Shown here piece by piece: positions 29,901 to 44,401 of a stretch of DNA of 64,000 bases. Source of the stretch: Trochalopteron elliotii (lineage: Eukaryota > Chordata > Aves > Passeriformes > Leiothrichidae). The stretch lies in the NCBI GenBank assembly GCA_024734555.1, contig JANPWX010000076.1:62001-126000 (forward strand), read 5' to 3'. The position numbers and the translations under genes were made by a program. The number at the start of each line of letters is the position of its first letter. Position 1 is the first letter of the stretch. Under the pieces are notes generated by a model. It made no database searches and was not told where the DNA came from. It worked only from the letters and a program-made list of their open reading frames with translations.

Positions 29901-32900
29901 TAATTCTTAGGAAATACAATATACAATACAAGAGTACTCAGCCTGGGGTTGTTCAGCAATGTCTTAGGACGAGTGTAATTTGTCTGCTGAATGTTCTTTA
30001 AACTTGTTTTTAAACAATAACTGTAGCCTATTACTTCTACGACCCCCCAAACACATTTCACTCTTGCTGAAATATTGTGTCGGTCACGCAGACCCATAAA
30101 GGGGGAAGGGAAAGGAATTGTGTCTGAGAAGAATTCGGTTTAGAAAACAGCAGCTGAATTGAAGACAAGGGGTTTTATTCCAGTGCTCTGCCATTCCTAT
30201 ATCTTTGGCAGAAAGAAAAGCAAAGGCAAGCTTGACAGCAGGGACTGAAAGTGACCTAGGCACTCTGATTCACTTGCTTTGGCACTTCACCACACAGTTG
30301 ATATGCAATTTAGAAGGAGTCCCTGTTTTAGAAGGAGTATTGCTTTAGAAGGAGTTACAATTCACTGCTAGCTGCCTTGGGTTTTTGACCAGAGACAAGA
30401 GAGGATGCTGTGAGGTGCAAGATCTGTTTGAGGATCCAAAAGGCTGGGGACCTTCCTTTAAGTGAGCCAAGGAGCTGCTTGCACAAAGCCAGTCAGAGAG
30501 ACTGTGTAATGCCTGCTTCATCAAGGACTTTTGGCAAACTCTATGACAAGTTCAGCTCAGCCATAACCACTGCATCTTTAGACATGTACTGCAGGAGACC
30601 TTGACAACAGAGGGAAGTTTTCTGGTGGGTCTCAGGCACCCCGCCTTCCCAGAAATCTGGGAAGATTGCATAGGAATTACTTCTTAAGTCTTTTGCTCTC
30701 TTGAATTTACATGTTAAACTGCACATTAGGTACCTAAGAGGGTTTTTTTTTTTACCTTTAGCTCTTACACAGTTGGTTTAAGAACTAAATAAAAAGGAGC
30801 AAGAGGTAAATATAAGACAAGAATCACTTACAACAAACACTGGAGTTAACAAAGTATAGCCATTGTTCAGTGTTTAGTAGGCACCATGACAGCAATTACT
30901 TTAAGGAAGGATTTGAAAAACAATGCTTCAAGTATTTTTATGGCCAACTCCTCCCATGCTCAGGGGTTTTCATGCTTTTTAGCTATTGCATCTGCAACTG
31001 AAGCTAACTGTGAAATTAGCAATTTATTTATCCCATGGTACATACACAGACATTTGCAACAGTAAAAGTGAGTAAGGGTGAATAGTGAATGCTGTGAGCA
31101 AAAGTTAGAACCCTTCTTACCAGATTTTGTCATTCCCTATTTAATCAAATATCTGCGGATTCCCATATTGAAACTTTCCTTGCTCCTTCTTGTGGCATAT
31201 AACACTAATATTGTTAACACAATTGTATCTAAATAACATAATATGAGCTCTGCCAAAATTACAACTCAGACAAAGGAAACTTTGACCTTCAAAATGACTG
31301 CCTGAATTGCAAGGAAACAGAAGATGCCATTAAGTATAAAATAGAACAATAAAGGCCTACAATATGTAAATAGCTTTTGATTCTGTAACACTTAGTAAAA
31401 GTAGGTCTCCTTAGGAAGGCATATATATATTAAGATATTTCTCAGGATTATATCTTTACAAAAACTGTACTAGAACTTGCAGTCTGTTTTCTACATTGTG
31501 TCCTATTCCAAAAAACATATCAACATAAGGGAAAAAATTTCTTACAGAAATTAACCCTGATTATTTAGGCACACATTTGAAAGCTGATTAAATAAGATAT
31601 AAAGTTATTGCTAATCTTACTTGGAAGGCATAACTGATAAACAAAAAAGAATAATGAAGGTGTATGAATAGTGATAAAACTATCTAGAGTATTCTGAGTA
31701 CATAACTACCAATATTTTTGATTTTCCATCTGAAATCAAGATGTAATTATGCATTACTCCATTTTATTTTTAGATACATCTATAAAGTAGAAATTTTAGT
31801 TTAGTGGAAAACAAACATACAGCTATTCCTAAGAAAAATGAAATCTGAGATCTCAGAAAAAAATTATTTAATGTCCCTCCTTCATCTAATGTCAATGAAA
31901 TGTAATAATCATTACTTTTTCTTAGGATTTTGTATGTAATTGAAGGTAATTAATAGAAAAGGTTTGACATTTCCTGTTAAAAGCAATAGCAATAATACCA
32001 GTAGACAATCTGATGTGTGAACAATACTTTCCTCAAGTTTAGTGAGTGCCTTTTTTCTCTTCTAATGATTTCTTTAATGGCAGGATTTTTTAAAATTGCA
32101 CACTGAATTAAAATAAGAATACCATTATTGTATATATAAAACAAGAAACCAAGTCACCTGTATGGCTGTGAGGATATTGGCTAATGCCTGGCCATATGTG
32201 TCATGACAGTGAACAGCAAGAGCACTCAAAGGAATTTCTTTCATAACAGCTTCCAGCATTTTTTTCATACTTCCAGGCGTCCCCACACCAATTGTATCTC
32301 CCAGAGAGATTTCATAACAGCCCATACTGTACAGCCTCTTAGATACCTGATTAGAAACAGAAAAACACCAAGTGGTCAAGATGAAAGAGTATAAAATAAG
32401 GTCAAGAACATACATTATAAAGGATATACTTCTGTACAGGTTTTAGGTTTTGACCTACTGAGGTGAATTTATTTATCAGACACCCTATATTCATTCTTGA
32501 AAACTGCCATTGAAGAAGAACATCCCACAGATCCTCTTATTTTAAAACTATAGTTCTGCTACATTCTATACATGGAAGAGCTAACCAAGTCAAATCCATC
32601 AAAAACTTGCTTTCCGACTCTCCCACAGAATCCAAATGAGCAAAATTTTAACATTATGAATTAAGTTTCTGTCAAGTCCTTTCCTAACATTTTCTTCTCT
32701 CTGGGGACTTCATAGCTGTTTGGTTTTCTCCATGTACATTTCAGCTTACAAGCTGTGCAGGGTAAAGATCTGTCCTTTTCTTTGCATATTACATTAAAGC
32801 CAACGAAGATTATAAATAATTAAGAAGAAGCCTGAGTCTTCTTTCTCTCTTGGCACTTAAAAAATCAGTGAAAACTGAAATTTTAACATGCTGCAGTCAA

Positions 32901-35900
32901 CATTAATTTTCCAGTATTAATTTTCCTCCTTTTCATGAAATCAAACATTAAAATATTAACAAAGCAAAACTGCAACGTAATTAACATTCTAGTTCTTAAG
33001 TTTTAAATATTTTCTTAATATCAAGCAAAACCATATACAAATAGGTCTTATTTATGTAAGCAGAGCCCTAAATATTTCTGGAATTACGTCTTTGAGGAGT
33101 TCATTGCATGAGTGAAAACTGAGATCTGGCTCCATAATTTTTGCATGGAGAGAAACACATTCAGAAGCACAAAATCATGTTTTCACTGAAAATATTGCTT
33201 CAGAAATTGAATGCAGGATCTTTCCACCTTATTTTTGTTGGATTCATTTGGAAAGATTCCACCTTATTTTCAGCTGCTCAATATGTTTGTCCCCTTTATG
33301 ATTCCCTACTGTGTATGAAAGATCCCAAAAGACCACTCCACTGGAACAGAATACCAGTTTAGAAACTAACTGTTTAGAAATGAAAAAATACAACCCTCTT
33401 CCAAAAAGACATCTTAAGTCACACTGCAGTCTGCTGTTAAAACAATTCCAGGACTTCATCAGTGGGATTGCTGTGAGCATGTCTAAGGAAGTGGACAAAG
33501 TGCTGCACCAGCAGTCTCGGAAGTGCTGGATTAATATTGCTGTTCACTTAATTCAAAGAACAGCTGAAAAAAGAATTTCAAATAGTCTGAATCGTCCTGT
33601 TTAAGGCTTGGAAGTGCTATGACTATTGCAAATGTGGTAAAACTGTGCTTTAAAGTCAGATTCCCCAGTTCATATACACATAAATTCAACATACATTTTA
33701 AGAAAGGAACATTCACGGGAATGCAAAAGGGATTCATCTCACAGCATATTTTTATATCCTCAACACATGGTAGGCATTTTAAACTGACTACTGTTGCAAG
33801 AAAAGAAAGGATCATCTGCAGTTAGTGGTAGTTTACATTCAGTTAAAGCTCAGCCCTGTTCTTTTTAGTGCATGATTCAAAGCTTTTCTAGATGAGTGTT
33901 TTAGTTATAACTTGGACTATATAAGCTGATAGAAATCATATTGCATTCACTTGTTTTTCATGCTCAGTCCTTAGATCTTTCAGCTTCCTGAATACAGAGT
34001 TCTGAAAGATGGAAGAAGAGAGGGTGAAACTGTTAACAAGCTAAACATCATCACTGACTCATCATGATCTAAACTTCAAGTGAGCCTTAAAAAGAGATGT
34101 ATATTTAATTTAAAGAAGAATAAGCATGCTTGGAAGCTGAATGGGAGTTTTTTGTACTGAATTTTCTATTCTACCATAGTAGAAGGCAGCTTGCTAGTTA
34201 TAGTTTTGTAAGTTTTCAATCTGGATTTTTGGGAGGAGAGTGTGGGACAAGAACACACTGTTTTTTCTATGTAATCAGGATGTGATTATGAGCTTACACC
34301 TTTGTTGATTGAACAGGGTTGTGTTCTGCACCACTGAGCAGTTTTGCTATGCATGAGTCTTATGCTACTCCCCTTGGGAATACTGCCTTAACACCAAGCA
34401 TTGATCAAAATGGGAATTGGGGAACCAGCACTGCAACCTCTTAGGCACGTGAACAGTCCTACTCCTGGAAATAATATCTAAAACTATCCTCTCATATTGA
34501 ATACAAAAGCTGATAATGCAGTTATCTAACAATCTAAAAAAAAACCTGCAGTTCTTGTGCTGTAAGGGAAACTTTAATGATCAAACAATATTCAAACAAG
34601 AGTAGGTACATTTTCTACAGCTTGATCAAAATGAGCCCTGGATATTTAATTTAATTAATTCACTGGTTTAGGTTAAAAGGAAGCTAAGGAAAGAAATAAG
34701 CAGGCAGAAAGACAAAAACAGCCAAGCATATGATGGAATTATATGATAACGGATTACTGGCTTCAAGGATGTTATACAGTGTTTCCAACAACTTTTAAGC
34801 TTTATCTGCCTAAAGTTGAAATTCTCAAACCACAAAATGATAAATGGTTAAGCAGTGACTTCCCTTCAAGAATCAGCAGAGTAATAAGATAAGACTATAG
34901 CAGTTAGCAGTTTATTTTAGGATATGAAAACTGTATGTTTGTTTGTGTGTTTTAAATAATCATACAAATGTACCTGAGAGATTCCAGAAATCCAAAGGCA
35001 TCTGAATTTTGCACTCACTAGATAACTATGTGCAAAGCAGCTATGTATCTGGTATGCCATAAATTAATGTAGTCTGCAACAATCTGTAATAATGCATGTA
35101 GTCTGAAATAATCCACCTCTTCTAATTGCTTTTGTTTCAGTTTAAAAAATATTTTGTGTAAAAAAAAAGTAAAAATAAAAATAAAAATAAAAATAAAAAT
35201 AAAAATAAAAATAAAAATAAAAATAAAAATAAAAATAAATGTCACTGACTGCAGGAGAAACTGCCTAAACGTTTCAATCATAGCTGCTGATTGCAATACA
35301 TAGTCAAGGGAATCAAAATGCTCCAATCCCAAAAAGACGATGACCAGAGCAGCAGCCCTCTGAAAGAGTCTAGCAACTCACCCAGTAATTTTGATAATGC
35401 TGATTCTGTGCATGTATTTACATGAAATCCATCAGATGCATCCATATATATACAGCAGTGCTTGCTGAATCAGGGATGGAATTAATAAATTTAATGCGGT
35501 AGCTTTTATTCATGAACACATACACAGTGGTATACAGGTATGCAAGAAGACACTTATTAGGATGAAGATAGAAAATAAAATAGTTGTGTGAGTAAAAGTT
35601 TGCATGTCTAGAACATTAAATAGCAATCCCACTGGCAAACTGAGGAGTTCTTCTGTTCAAGCAGAGTTGGTAAAAAACAAGCAACACATGGGAAGAAGCC
35701 TGTTGGGGAACATGGTAAGCAGTATGTCATCACTGCTCTAACTAAAGCTGTGTCATTTCTAACCTTCACTTCATACTAAAGCAAATAAATTTAGAAATAC
35801 TGAGTATCTTCCAAACTAGCCTTTTTTTTTTTTTCCAAAGAGTCTGAGTATGTGTGGATGCTGCGGGAGAAGCATTATCACAAATTCCATCTGAAGTATA

Positions 35901-38900
35901 TACTAGAAGAAGATGCAGGGGAACAGGATATGAAAACCACCCACAGAGAACATAATCAGACAAATGTTGACTAGCTGTTAGTGCTACAAATTAAAAAATA
36001 ATAGTGGTTTGGATATTCTGCTACATCAACAAAAACAGGTGATTAAGTGTAAGGGAGAAGACAAGCCTGTCTCTAGGTGGAAGTCCAGCATGTTCTGCCT
36101 TTAGCCTCTTGGAATCTTTACTCCCCTTTCTTTTTTTCTTGTCCATTTAAGCTTTGATGCCCTCTTTGCCTTCCTGCAAAATTTTACACTTGTGTTTCAC
36201 TCATGTCTCTTCTGGAAAAAAGTCTGGACTAAGATATCCTCTTCCTTATCCTTTATTCTAAATGGGAAAAAGGAGCAGGGAGGGAAGGTGCAACTTATTC
36301 CATTGTGGCACTAGAGCAATTTAAGAAATCATACTGGAAGTGAGTTTTGGTTCATGTGTCAATCACATGACTCTCACCAGAAGCACAATGACAACACAGT
36401 GTGCTTATTCCAGCATAAAATGGACTTAAAAGCAAGAAGCTTTGCTGGAAATCCTCTTGTCCATAGTCCATTGACACATGTGCTTGAGTCTATTTCCTTA
36501 AGTAATTTCTTACCTTCTTGCTAGATGAAACAGTGGATAATATTTTTTTCTCATGACTGATAACAATCAAAAAATGATATTTTTCTCACATTTGACTGTA
36601 TAGGTTAGGTGAGGTTATGCACCAAGTTTTAGCATTAGCTAGGGTTTTTGCTTGTTTTTCTTAAATTTTATCCATTAAAGATCTTTTTATGATTAAGTTG
36701 AGAAAATTACTTATAGACATTTTTAAATGTATTTTTGGTTCATTAAAAAAACAAGCCAGAAATTCACTCTTACTTCTGCCACTTTATCTGGTACAACGTT
36801 TCCTTCATACGGGCATCCCAAGGTACAGGACACATACCTATAACAAAAAGAACACACAATGTTCTGTTTTATATATATATCTATATATCTATATATCTGT
36901 ATTCATTCATGTTACATTAAAAATAGTTTAAATATAATTTTGAACATATAAAGCAGTCAATGTAGAATAAAGATTTAAATGAAAAGTTAAAATTACATCA
37001 GATGAAAACTGAAGGTTTATCAATTTTCCTTTCAGATCACAAAACAGCGATGCATAGCTTTAATTATGCTCAATATATGTCACGAGTTGTAAAGGACTGG
37101 CAATGCAGCCAAGTTTACAATGTTGTAGGAGGCTCTTTTTTTATTCCTATTTCCTTCTGAAGTTGCAAGAGCCAGCTCAAACTTTGCCTTGCCTTTCCCT
37201 CACAAGGTATTCAGAGGAAGACATCACTTTCTTCCTTGTACTACCTACCCAGATCATAGTGAGCAACAATAGACACAAACTACTTCTGACAACCCCACCA
37301 TCTCATCAGAACTGTGATGAGGACATAAGTCATCAGAAATGTCGTGAATGAGGAAGCTTTCACTCTCTCTCTGTACTGGCATTTCTGTCCCAGTGCCCCA
37401 GAAGTATTATATCTCCACTGCAAGCTGTAATTTAGGTATGCCTGGGGAGAAGAAGAAACTGAGAAGCCAAACTGTGTCCCTCAGCAGGTATTGGCTCCAC
37501 CAAGAACAAAAACTGAAAGCCACAACCAAACTTCCATTGTTCAGCCCTAATGCTCTATTAGCAAAGAATTCAGTTTAAATTTCCTCTTTTTAACAACAAT
37601 TAAGAGCCATAAAATTCTAATTAAACTTCTAAGTGTTTATCTTAAATTGATCAGGAATATTATTAAACCAACCAGAAACGTCCAGTCAAAATCAAAAGAG
37701 TGACTGTAAAAGGATTTACAACAGATTCAGAGGCCTGCAGAGCCCCAGTCCCAGTGGGAGGTTGCTCAACTGCTTAATAGGAGAACAAGAGCCTTCATCC
37801 ATCTCCCATCATTCCCTTTCGCTCAACACTAAAGAATATAATGTAAAATTATACACTGTATAATGCAAAAGGGATTGAACAGATGCCAGCTTGTATGTAG
37901 TCAAGGTCCACGGGGTAAAGGATGTATTGTTTCTTTGCAGCTGAAGGAGAAACTGATTGATAGAATGTGAAATCAGGATCAGTAACAGGCAAAAATAAAT
38001 TGTGAAAAAAATGTCCATATTTTAATGCATAGGGCATATTCCATCCCTTATAAGAAGGCATGGTCCTGGATCACTAGAAGTAACAGTAAAAATGAAGCAA
38101 ACCTTAAATCTAAAAAGAGCTTGATCAGCTTTGACAAAGAAATGGAAATTAATTTTGTTTCCACAAAAGTGGCTGGGTCTATTACATCCTGCTCATAATT
38201 GTAATCCAGATGCCTACTACGCATGATTTCAATTATCTGTATGGCATCATGAAAACCAGGTTTTTGAAACTTGGCCACAGAATTCATTAACTATCAGCCC
38301 CAATTTAGATGTCATTGTTTAAATTCCAAAATCCTGAATTTTCATATCTACATTGAAGATAAAAATGTAGCTACTGTTAACAGTTAAACACTGTCCTGAT
38401 TTTCAGTGACACATAACTCAAAAGCAATTCAGGATAATTTCCTTAATTTCTTTTACGCATACAGTTGTTCAAATGAAACTAAGCATGAAGAATTTCAGGC
38501 CCAAAGGATTGCTTTTTACATAATACTACAGTGCCTAGAGCTAGTGACTGCATACACCTACTGAAATTATTTTCAGTATCAGCCACAGCACTTTTTACGA
38601 AGTGATTAAGAACGGTCCTAAATTCTAAGTAAATGCAAAACATATAGTACGTATGTGCATATGCTCCCTTTACTTACATATCTTTACAGGTTCCTAATGG
38701 CTGCGTATGTCAGATCAAGAAGACATGTATTTGGCAGTGATAATGTGGCATGAATCACATCTGGAATGGAGTAGGGCAAACAAAAGTAAAAGCAGGCCAA
38801 AAGGCATCTACAGAACAACAGAATATTCCCTGTGGCTCACACCAGAGAGCAGAAACTTGCCTCAGCTCACATAATTCAGCTGGGCCTGCTGGGGTATGAA

Positions 38901-41900
38901 AGTATGTGGTGACCTGAGGAATCTGCCTACTACAATACACAAATCTGTTTGAGATTATGAACTCTCTGCATATTTACACCATTGTGACTAGACTGACATT
39001 TTAAACAAGGAAAATATGGTAGATATAATCTATCTGGGCATCTGATATTCAATATCAAACTGGAGAAAATAGAAATTACTGAAAGAATTTGACAGGAAAA
39101 GAACTTCCTACCAGAGACACAACGAAGTCCTATGGAGAATGAAGAAACAAATTTTCAGTAGAGTTCACCAAGAATGAGCTTGGCAGAATTTTATCTAATA
39201 TTTTCACCTAATGAGTTGGAATAAAAAGTAGAGATGTGGTGAAAACATTAGATTTGAAAGCAAAATACTTAAAATGCAGCTATAAAAGAGCAGAGTGCAC
39301 TCCAGACATATATCAGGATAAGAATTTTTAATAGAGGACATTAAATAGTGGACAAAATCACAAAATAAGATGAGCTGGAAGAGACTCACAAAGATCATTG
39401 AATCCAGGCCCCGGACCCTGCACAGCACCATCCCCAAGAATCACACCACGTGCCCGAGAGCACTGTCCAAATGCTTCTCAAACTCTGTCAGGCTGGTGCT
39501 GTGACCACTTCCCTGGGGAGCCTGTTCCAGTACCTGAGCACCCTCTGAGCAAAAAATCTAATATCCAACCTAAACCTCCCCTGGCACAACTTCAGGCCAT
39601 TCCCGGCCATTCCCTTGGGTCCTGTCACTGGTCACCACAGACAATAGATAAGTGTCTGCCCTTCCTCTTCCCCTCATGAGGAAGTTGTAACTGCAATGAG
39701 GTCTCCTCTCAGTCTCCTCTTCTCCAGGCAGAACAGACCAAGTAACCTCATCCACTCTTCATACAGATTCCCCTCAAGGTCCTTCAACATCTTTGTTTCT
39801 CTTCTTAAATGCTTACAAATATCTTTATTATGTTGTGGCACCCAAAACTGCACACAATATTCAAAGTGAGGCCATGCCAGATAGGGCCAATCCCCTCCGT
39901 TGCCCAGCCGGCAATGCTGCCCCTGATACCCCCTGGGACAGGGTTGACCTTCCTGGCTGCCAGGGCACTGCTCACTCATATTCAACTTGCCATTGATCAG
40001 GACCCCCAGATCCCTTTCCATGGCACTGCTTTCCAGCATCTCATTCCCCAGTCTGTCTGCACATCCAGGATTGCCCCATCCCAGGTGCAGAATCCAGCAC
40101 TTTCCCTTCATGTGGTTGGTTGATTGCCCAGCCCTCTAATTTGTCAATGTCTCTCTGCAGGGCCTCCCTGCTTTTGAGGGAGTTGACAGCCCCTCAGAGT
40201 TTTGTATCATTTGCAAACTTGCTTAGTATCCCTTCCAGTCCTGTGTCCAAGTCATTTATGGAGATGTTGAAGAACACAGGGCCTAAGATGAAACCCTGTG
40301 GAATTCTCTTTGAAAAAGTCTTGCTGTATTCTTATAGGAAATGAGATACAATTTGAGTCAGTTGCAGAAGACTACATGCAAGCTGGAACATACGCAGGCA
40401 AGCACTGAGTACTGCTAGTGGGGGACTGTACTCTAGTACAGAGAGCCTAGCATGTGAAAGGAGAAAACATGAATGTCTGAGTGAAAGAGTGAAGATAATC
40501 ATGTGTCTGGTCTGAGTATTTACCAGGATATCTAGAATTACGCAGCGCTGAGTGGGATGCTTTGTAATTGCATTTGTGTGTTTCCAAACCACTAAGTGGA
40601 TGTGTGTTTTTTAGAGTGGATAGCTGCATTTTAAGTATTTCACTTTCAAATCTATGTTATCACATCTCTACTTTTTATTTCAACTCATTAAGTGAAAATA
40701 GTTTTCAATACAAAGGTAGATCGCTTATCTACAGCTAAACTTGGCTGTTAATTTTTTCTTTTATTTTTGGGTATGAAAGAACCCATAGGGCATTAAAATC
40801 ACAAGAGAATACAACCAAATCAGAGCCCCAAGACCTCCACCCACCTGACTTCAACATGAAAAACAACTACAAAGGACATTCTGCAGAACTGCTTGGAAAG
40901 AAGAAAATTACCAAGACAGAGCCACAGAGAGCAACAGAAGACACAAGTTAAAGGAACAATCTGGTCAACTGCAGCAAACACTACTGACAAATCAAGAAGA
41001 ATGAGGATAGACTACTGTTTCCGAGATCTTGTCATCAGGGAGTTTGGTGAGAGCTGTTGCAGTTGCAAGCAAGGAACAGAAGCCAAAGAGTAGGAGTTAT
41101 AGGAGGGATTCACAGAAGAGGGTCTCCAGACAGTCATTATAAACAGCGCCTTCAATGAGCTTAGGAATGAAGAAGAGATAGGTGATGAGATATGATATGA
41201 AGAACCAAGGAGGGTCAAAGGTGCAATTTTTAAGAGGCAAATGCTTGCTTATATTGCAAGTGGAAAAGGGCCATAGGACAGTGAGAGATTAAGAATGAGA
41301 ATAAGGGAGGGAAGAAATAAGAGGAAGAACATAACATGGGGTCATTGGGGCAAGTAGAGGGGGTACAGATGGAAAGTAGACAAGAAACTTCTGCTTCTCT
41401 GACAGTGGAGGAGAAAGGACAGAAGGAAGAGGATATGATATCTATATTTCTTAGGAGAAAAAGCAAGATCCTATGTGAAGAAAAGCAGCAGAGCAAAGAG
41501 AAGAGTTTAAGCAATAAATTAGAGAGGCAACTGGGATTTAATTTGTGAATTCAATTAAGTTGGAGAATACAGCTGTTTTCTAAAAAGATAGCAGGACTGA
41601 AAAAAAAATATATACCATAATGAAAAAGACTGTCCTGGTCTCAGAATATTCACCAGAGACACTCCACAGTATGAGAGCAGAAGCAAATATCTGGGAGTTC
41701 ACAAAGTGGAATCTGCAATGGAAGTGTTTAATTCTAAGTATGTGCTTAAATCTTCGCTGAATCAAGGCCAGACATAGCTTAACTACATCTTCGGCACACA
41801 AAAAAAGAAAACAGCCCATGAAGCCAGAGATGGAAAGAAGGTCTTGCAAGTGAACACATTGATACAGCTGCTTTAGCAACACACAGGTATATGCTGTTTT

Positions 41901-44353
41901 GCTCACTCAGGTTTAAGAAATCAAAATCCTTCCCTTTAAGAAAAAGTGATAAAAAGTAGTTTTCTACTTGTTTCATCTGGCAGAGTTTACCCAGTCTCTC
42001 GTTTGTCTGCAGATTTCAGTGCAGATGAGAATCATTCAGTGTTCTACTAAATTGTTGCCTACGCCTATAAAAGAAAAACAAAAAACCCCACAACTTTACT
42101 GTGTAATATTTTACACAAAAATGCTGAACAGCCGCTGGGGATGGGGAGGGAGAAGGAAGAGGAAGAGAGTTTTCAATTTCTTCCAGTATGCCAAAACCAA
42201 ATTTCAATGTTCCACAAATGGTATAGACAGCACAAGGTCCCCATGATCAAGGTCACTAGGAATGGTGATAATCACATCAGCCCAGTGCCTGTGAAGTGAA
42301 GAATATAAAACCACAAACAGGGTAAATGAGCAAACATTTCTTAACCAAAGTGTGTTAAAAGGAAAATGTATCCAAGTAGAAACTGAACTCCATGTTGTAA
42401 TCAGCCCTTTGTCAACTTATTTCAGCAGGAGTCCCAGAGCCAGATTCACAGCTGCTACCACAGCTGGAAGCATGAAGCCTCCTGAGAAGCCAGTTGCAGA
42501 CTCAGAGGCTGCTGTTTCCTGTTTATTATTATAGTGTAAGTTTGCATATAATTTACCATGTTCACTGCAGATGTATTTATTTTATTGGATGTTTGTGTTA
42601 AAATGTACATGCCTATCATTTGGTGAATTCATAATATTAAGGCTGATCTAGTCTGTCTCTTTGCAAAGAAAACCATTTGTTAAAAACTGGGAATCTTTAC
42701 TGCAGAGAGAGAGAAAACCCAAAGAAAAGAAGAGAGAAAAAGAGAGAGAAAGGAGATTCTTCCAGAAATAGATTTCCAAGCCAAGTCCAAAATGTGTAAA
42801 TAAGGCCAGCATCCTTTTTCCACATTTGATTTAAAAAACAACCAAAAAAAAACCCCAAACACCCTACCTCCCCGTCCACCAAACAAAAAAGAAAGAATCT
42901 TTTCATGTATTTAGTGCCCAGTTACAAGTAATATGTATCCTTTTCTCAGTGAATACTACAGAAAAAATATTTGTTAATATTTTTAAAGGCCAAAAAACCA
43001 CTGTTAAATTGTGAACTATGTTCCAGAAAACAGTTACTTCTCAAAAAATATAACCAAACTGTTACAATAATGAAGAGCCACTTAACCATTCAACTTTCAA
43101 TAACTCTCTCAAGTTACCTATGGAGCTATCAGTAATATTCTAGCAAACACATCATATTGTTACCTTATAATTTCATACTAATTATAATTTTCACATCTGA
43201 TTAATGCTACCCTTTAAGACACGGGGATCATTTTTACTTCCTACAGGGATCCCTCTTTTTGTTTTTTAAAGCAGCTCTTCTGGCCTGCTACTAATATTAT
43301 CTCTCTGCAGGTAGAAAAACAATGGGTAAAAGTTGGTATAAATTTATTCCTCAGGAAAACCTTCACATAGTGCAATCATCCAGAATGATAGAGTCAGTAC
43401 AATGGCTCCAAGATCCTTTTCTTAACCTGTTCCCAGTACAGAGAAATTCACTAAGTCTCCACATCCCAGCAATTTGGCTTCTTAAACCTCTCCCGGGCAC
43501 TGATTCCAGCTGGCTTAATACTGCGTAACCCTGTAGATTTGCTTACCATTCACACACAAAAACGTGTTTCTTCCAAGTCTATTGGAATGCTCATCTACAT
43601 TTTGCTCTTTCCATAACCCCAAATATACAGGCTTATTGATAGTGACATGAAGGTTTCACACTAGTTTTACCATCTAGAAAAGTAATAATAGTATAAATCA
43701 CAATATTCTCAAAATAATTGTGACTATGCTGAACTACAGTGTAGTCTTTAAAATGGACAATCTAAAGCAATGTGAAAAAAATATGTATTTGAGCCCTAAG
43801 TATTCCAGAATACCAGAAAATATGAGTTCAGAATTTCTGTCTGTATTTTTAAGACACACACAGAGCTTTGAACTGTATGTATTTGTACAAAACTGAATTG
43901 TTGAGTTTATCTTATGGTATTTCTAATTACATCTAAAAGGTTCACTACTGTAAGACCATCCAAATATCTCAACTTAAGCTACTTAGGATGGACAGTAATA
44001 AAAGAAGAAAAAAAGAAATGAATTACAAAGATCTGATTATCTTGATAATCCAGAGTTTAAGATAACCAGGATGTGTCTTTATAAACAAAACAGGCTTAAC
44101 TCTTAGTTTCTAAAACCAATTGTTACAAGTACATTACAATAAAAAAGATTTTATTCTCCCAAAACTTTTTTTCCAAAAGAAATCTAGATATCATTTGCAC
44201 AAGACAAAGATAACTAAAATCAGTTCTTTAAGTCTTGATTAGATTTTTTTAATGTGTATTAGCATCAAAGTGAACAAATAATTATCTCCTATAATCAACA
44301 AGGAATTACATATCTTGCAACCTGTAAGCATTATTAGAACATAGTATAAAAGG

Positions 44354-44401
<48 letters not shown>

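Larger units (their letters stand above)
10187..32157 (-). other. HMGCLL1: HMGCLL1 intron 7 (22 kb)
   Basis: 21,971-bp GT-AG intron, the longest in the window. No exon-like open frame with family resemblance was found on either strand. It contains an LTR-like promoter/polyA unit near 22.5 kb and a minus-strand LTR-like segment at 30.05-30.36 kb. There are also several stretches of mixed-complexity, non-repetitive sequence (for example 12.9-13.1, 18.9-19.2 and 19.9-20.1 kb) that may be regulatory, but this cannot be judged without alignment. Confidence 0.85.

Noticed and set aside
33311..33604. 97-codon plus-strand frame in intron 6
   Set aside because: No homology recognised, it is antisense to the host gene, and it overlaps frames on the opposite strand.
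35018..35332. Frame with an (Ile-Phe)n repeat, resembling a membrane segment
   Set aside because: It is simply the translation of the (AAAAAT)n microsatellite on the minus strand.
39674..40111. 145-codon minus-strand open frame
   Set aside because: Remnant of CR1 reverse-transcriptase ORF2 in a truncated element, not an independent gene.
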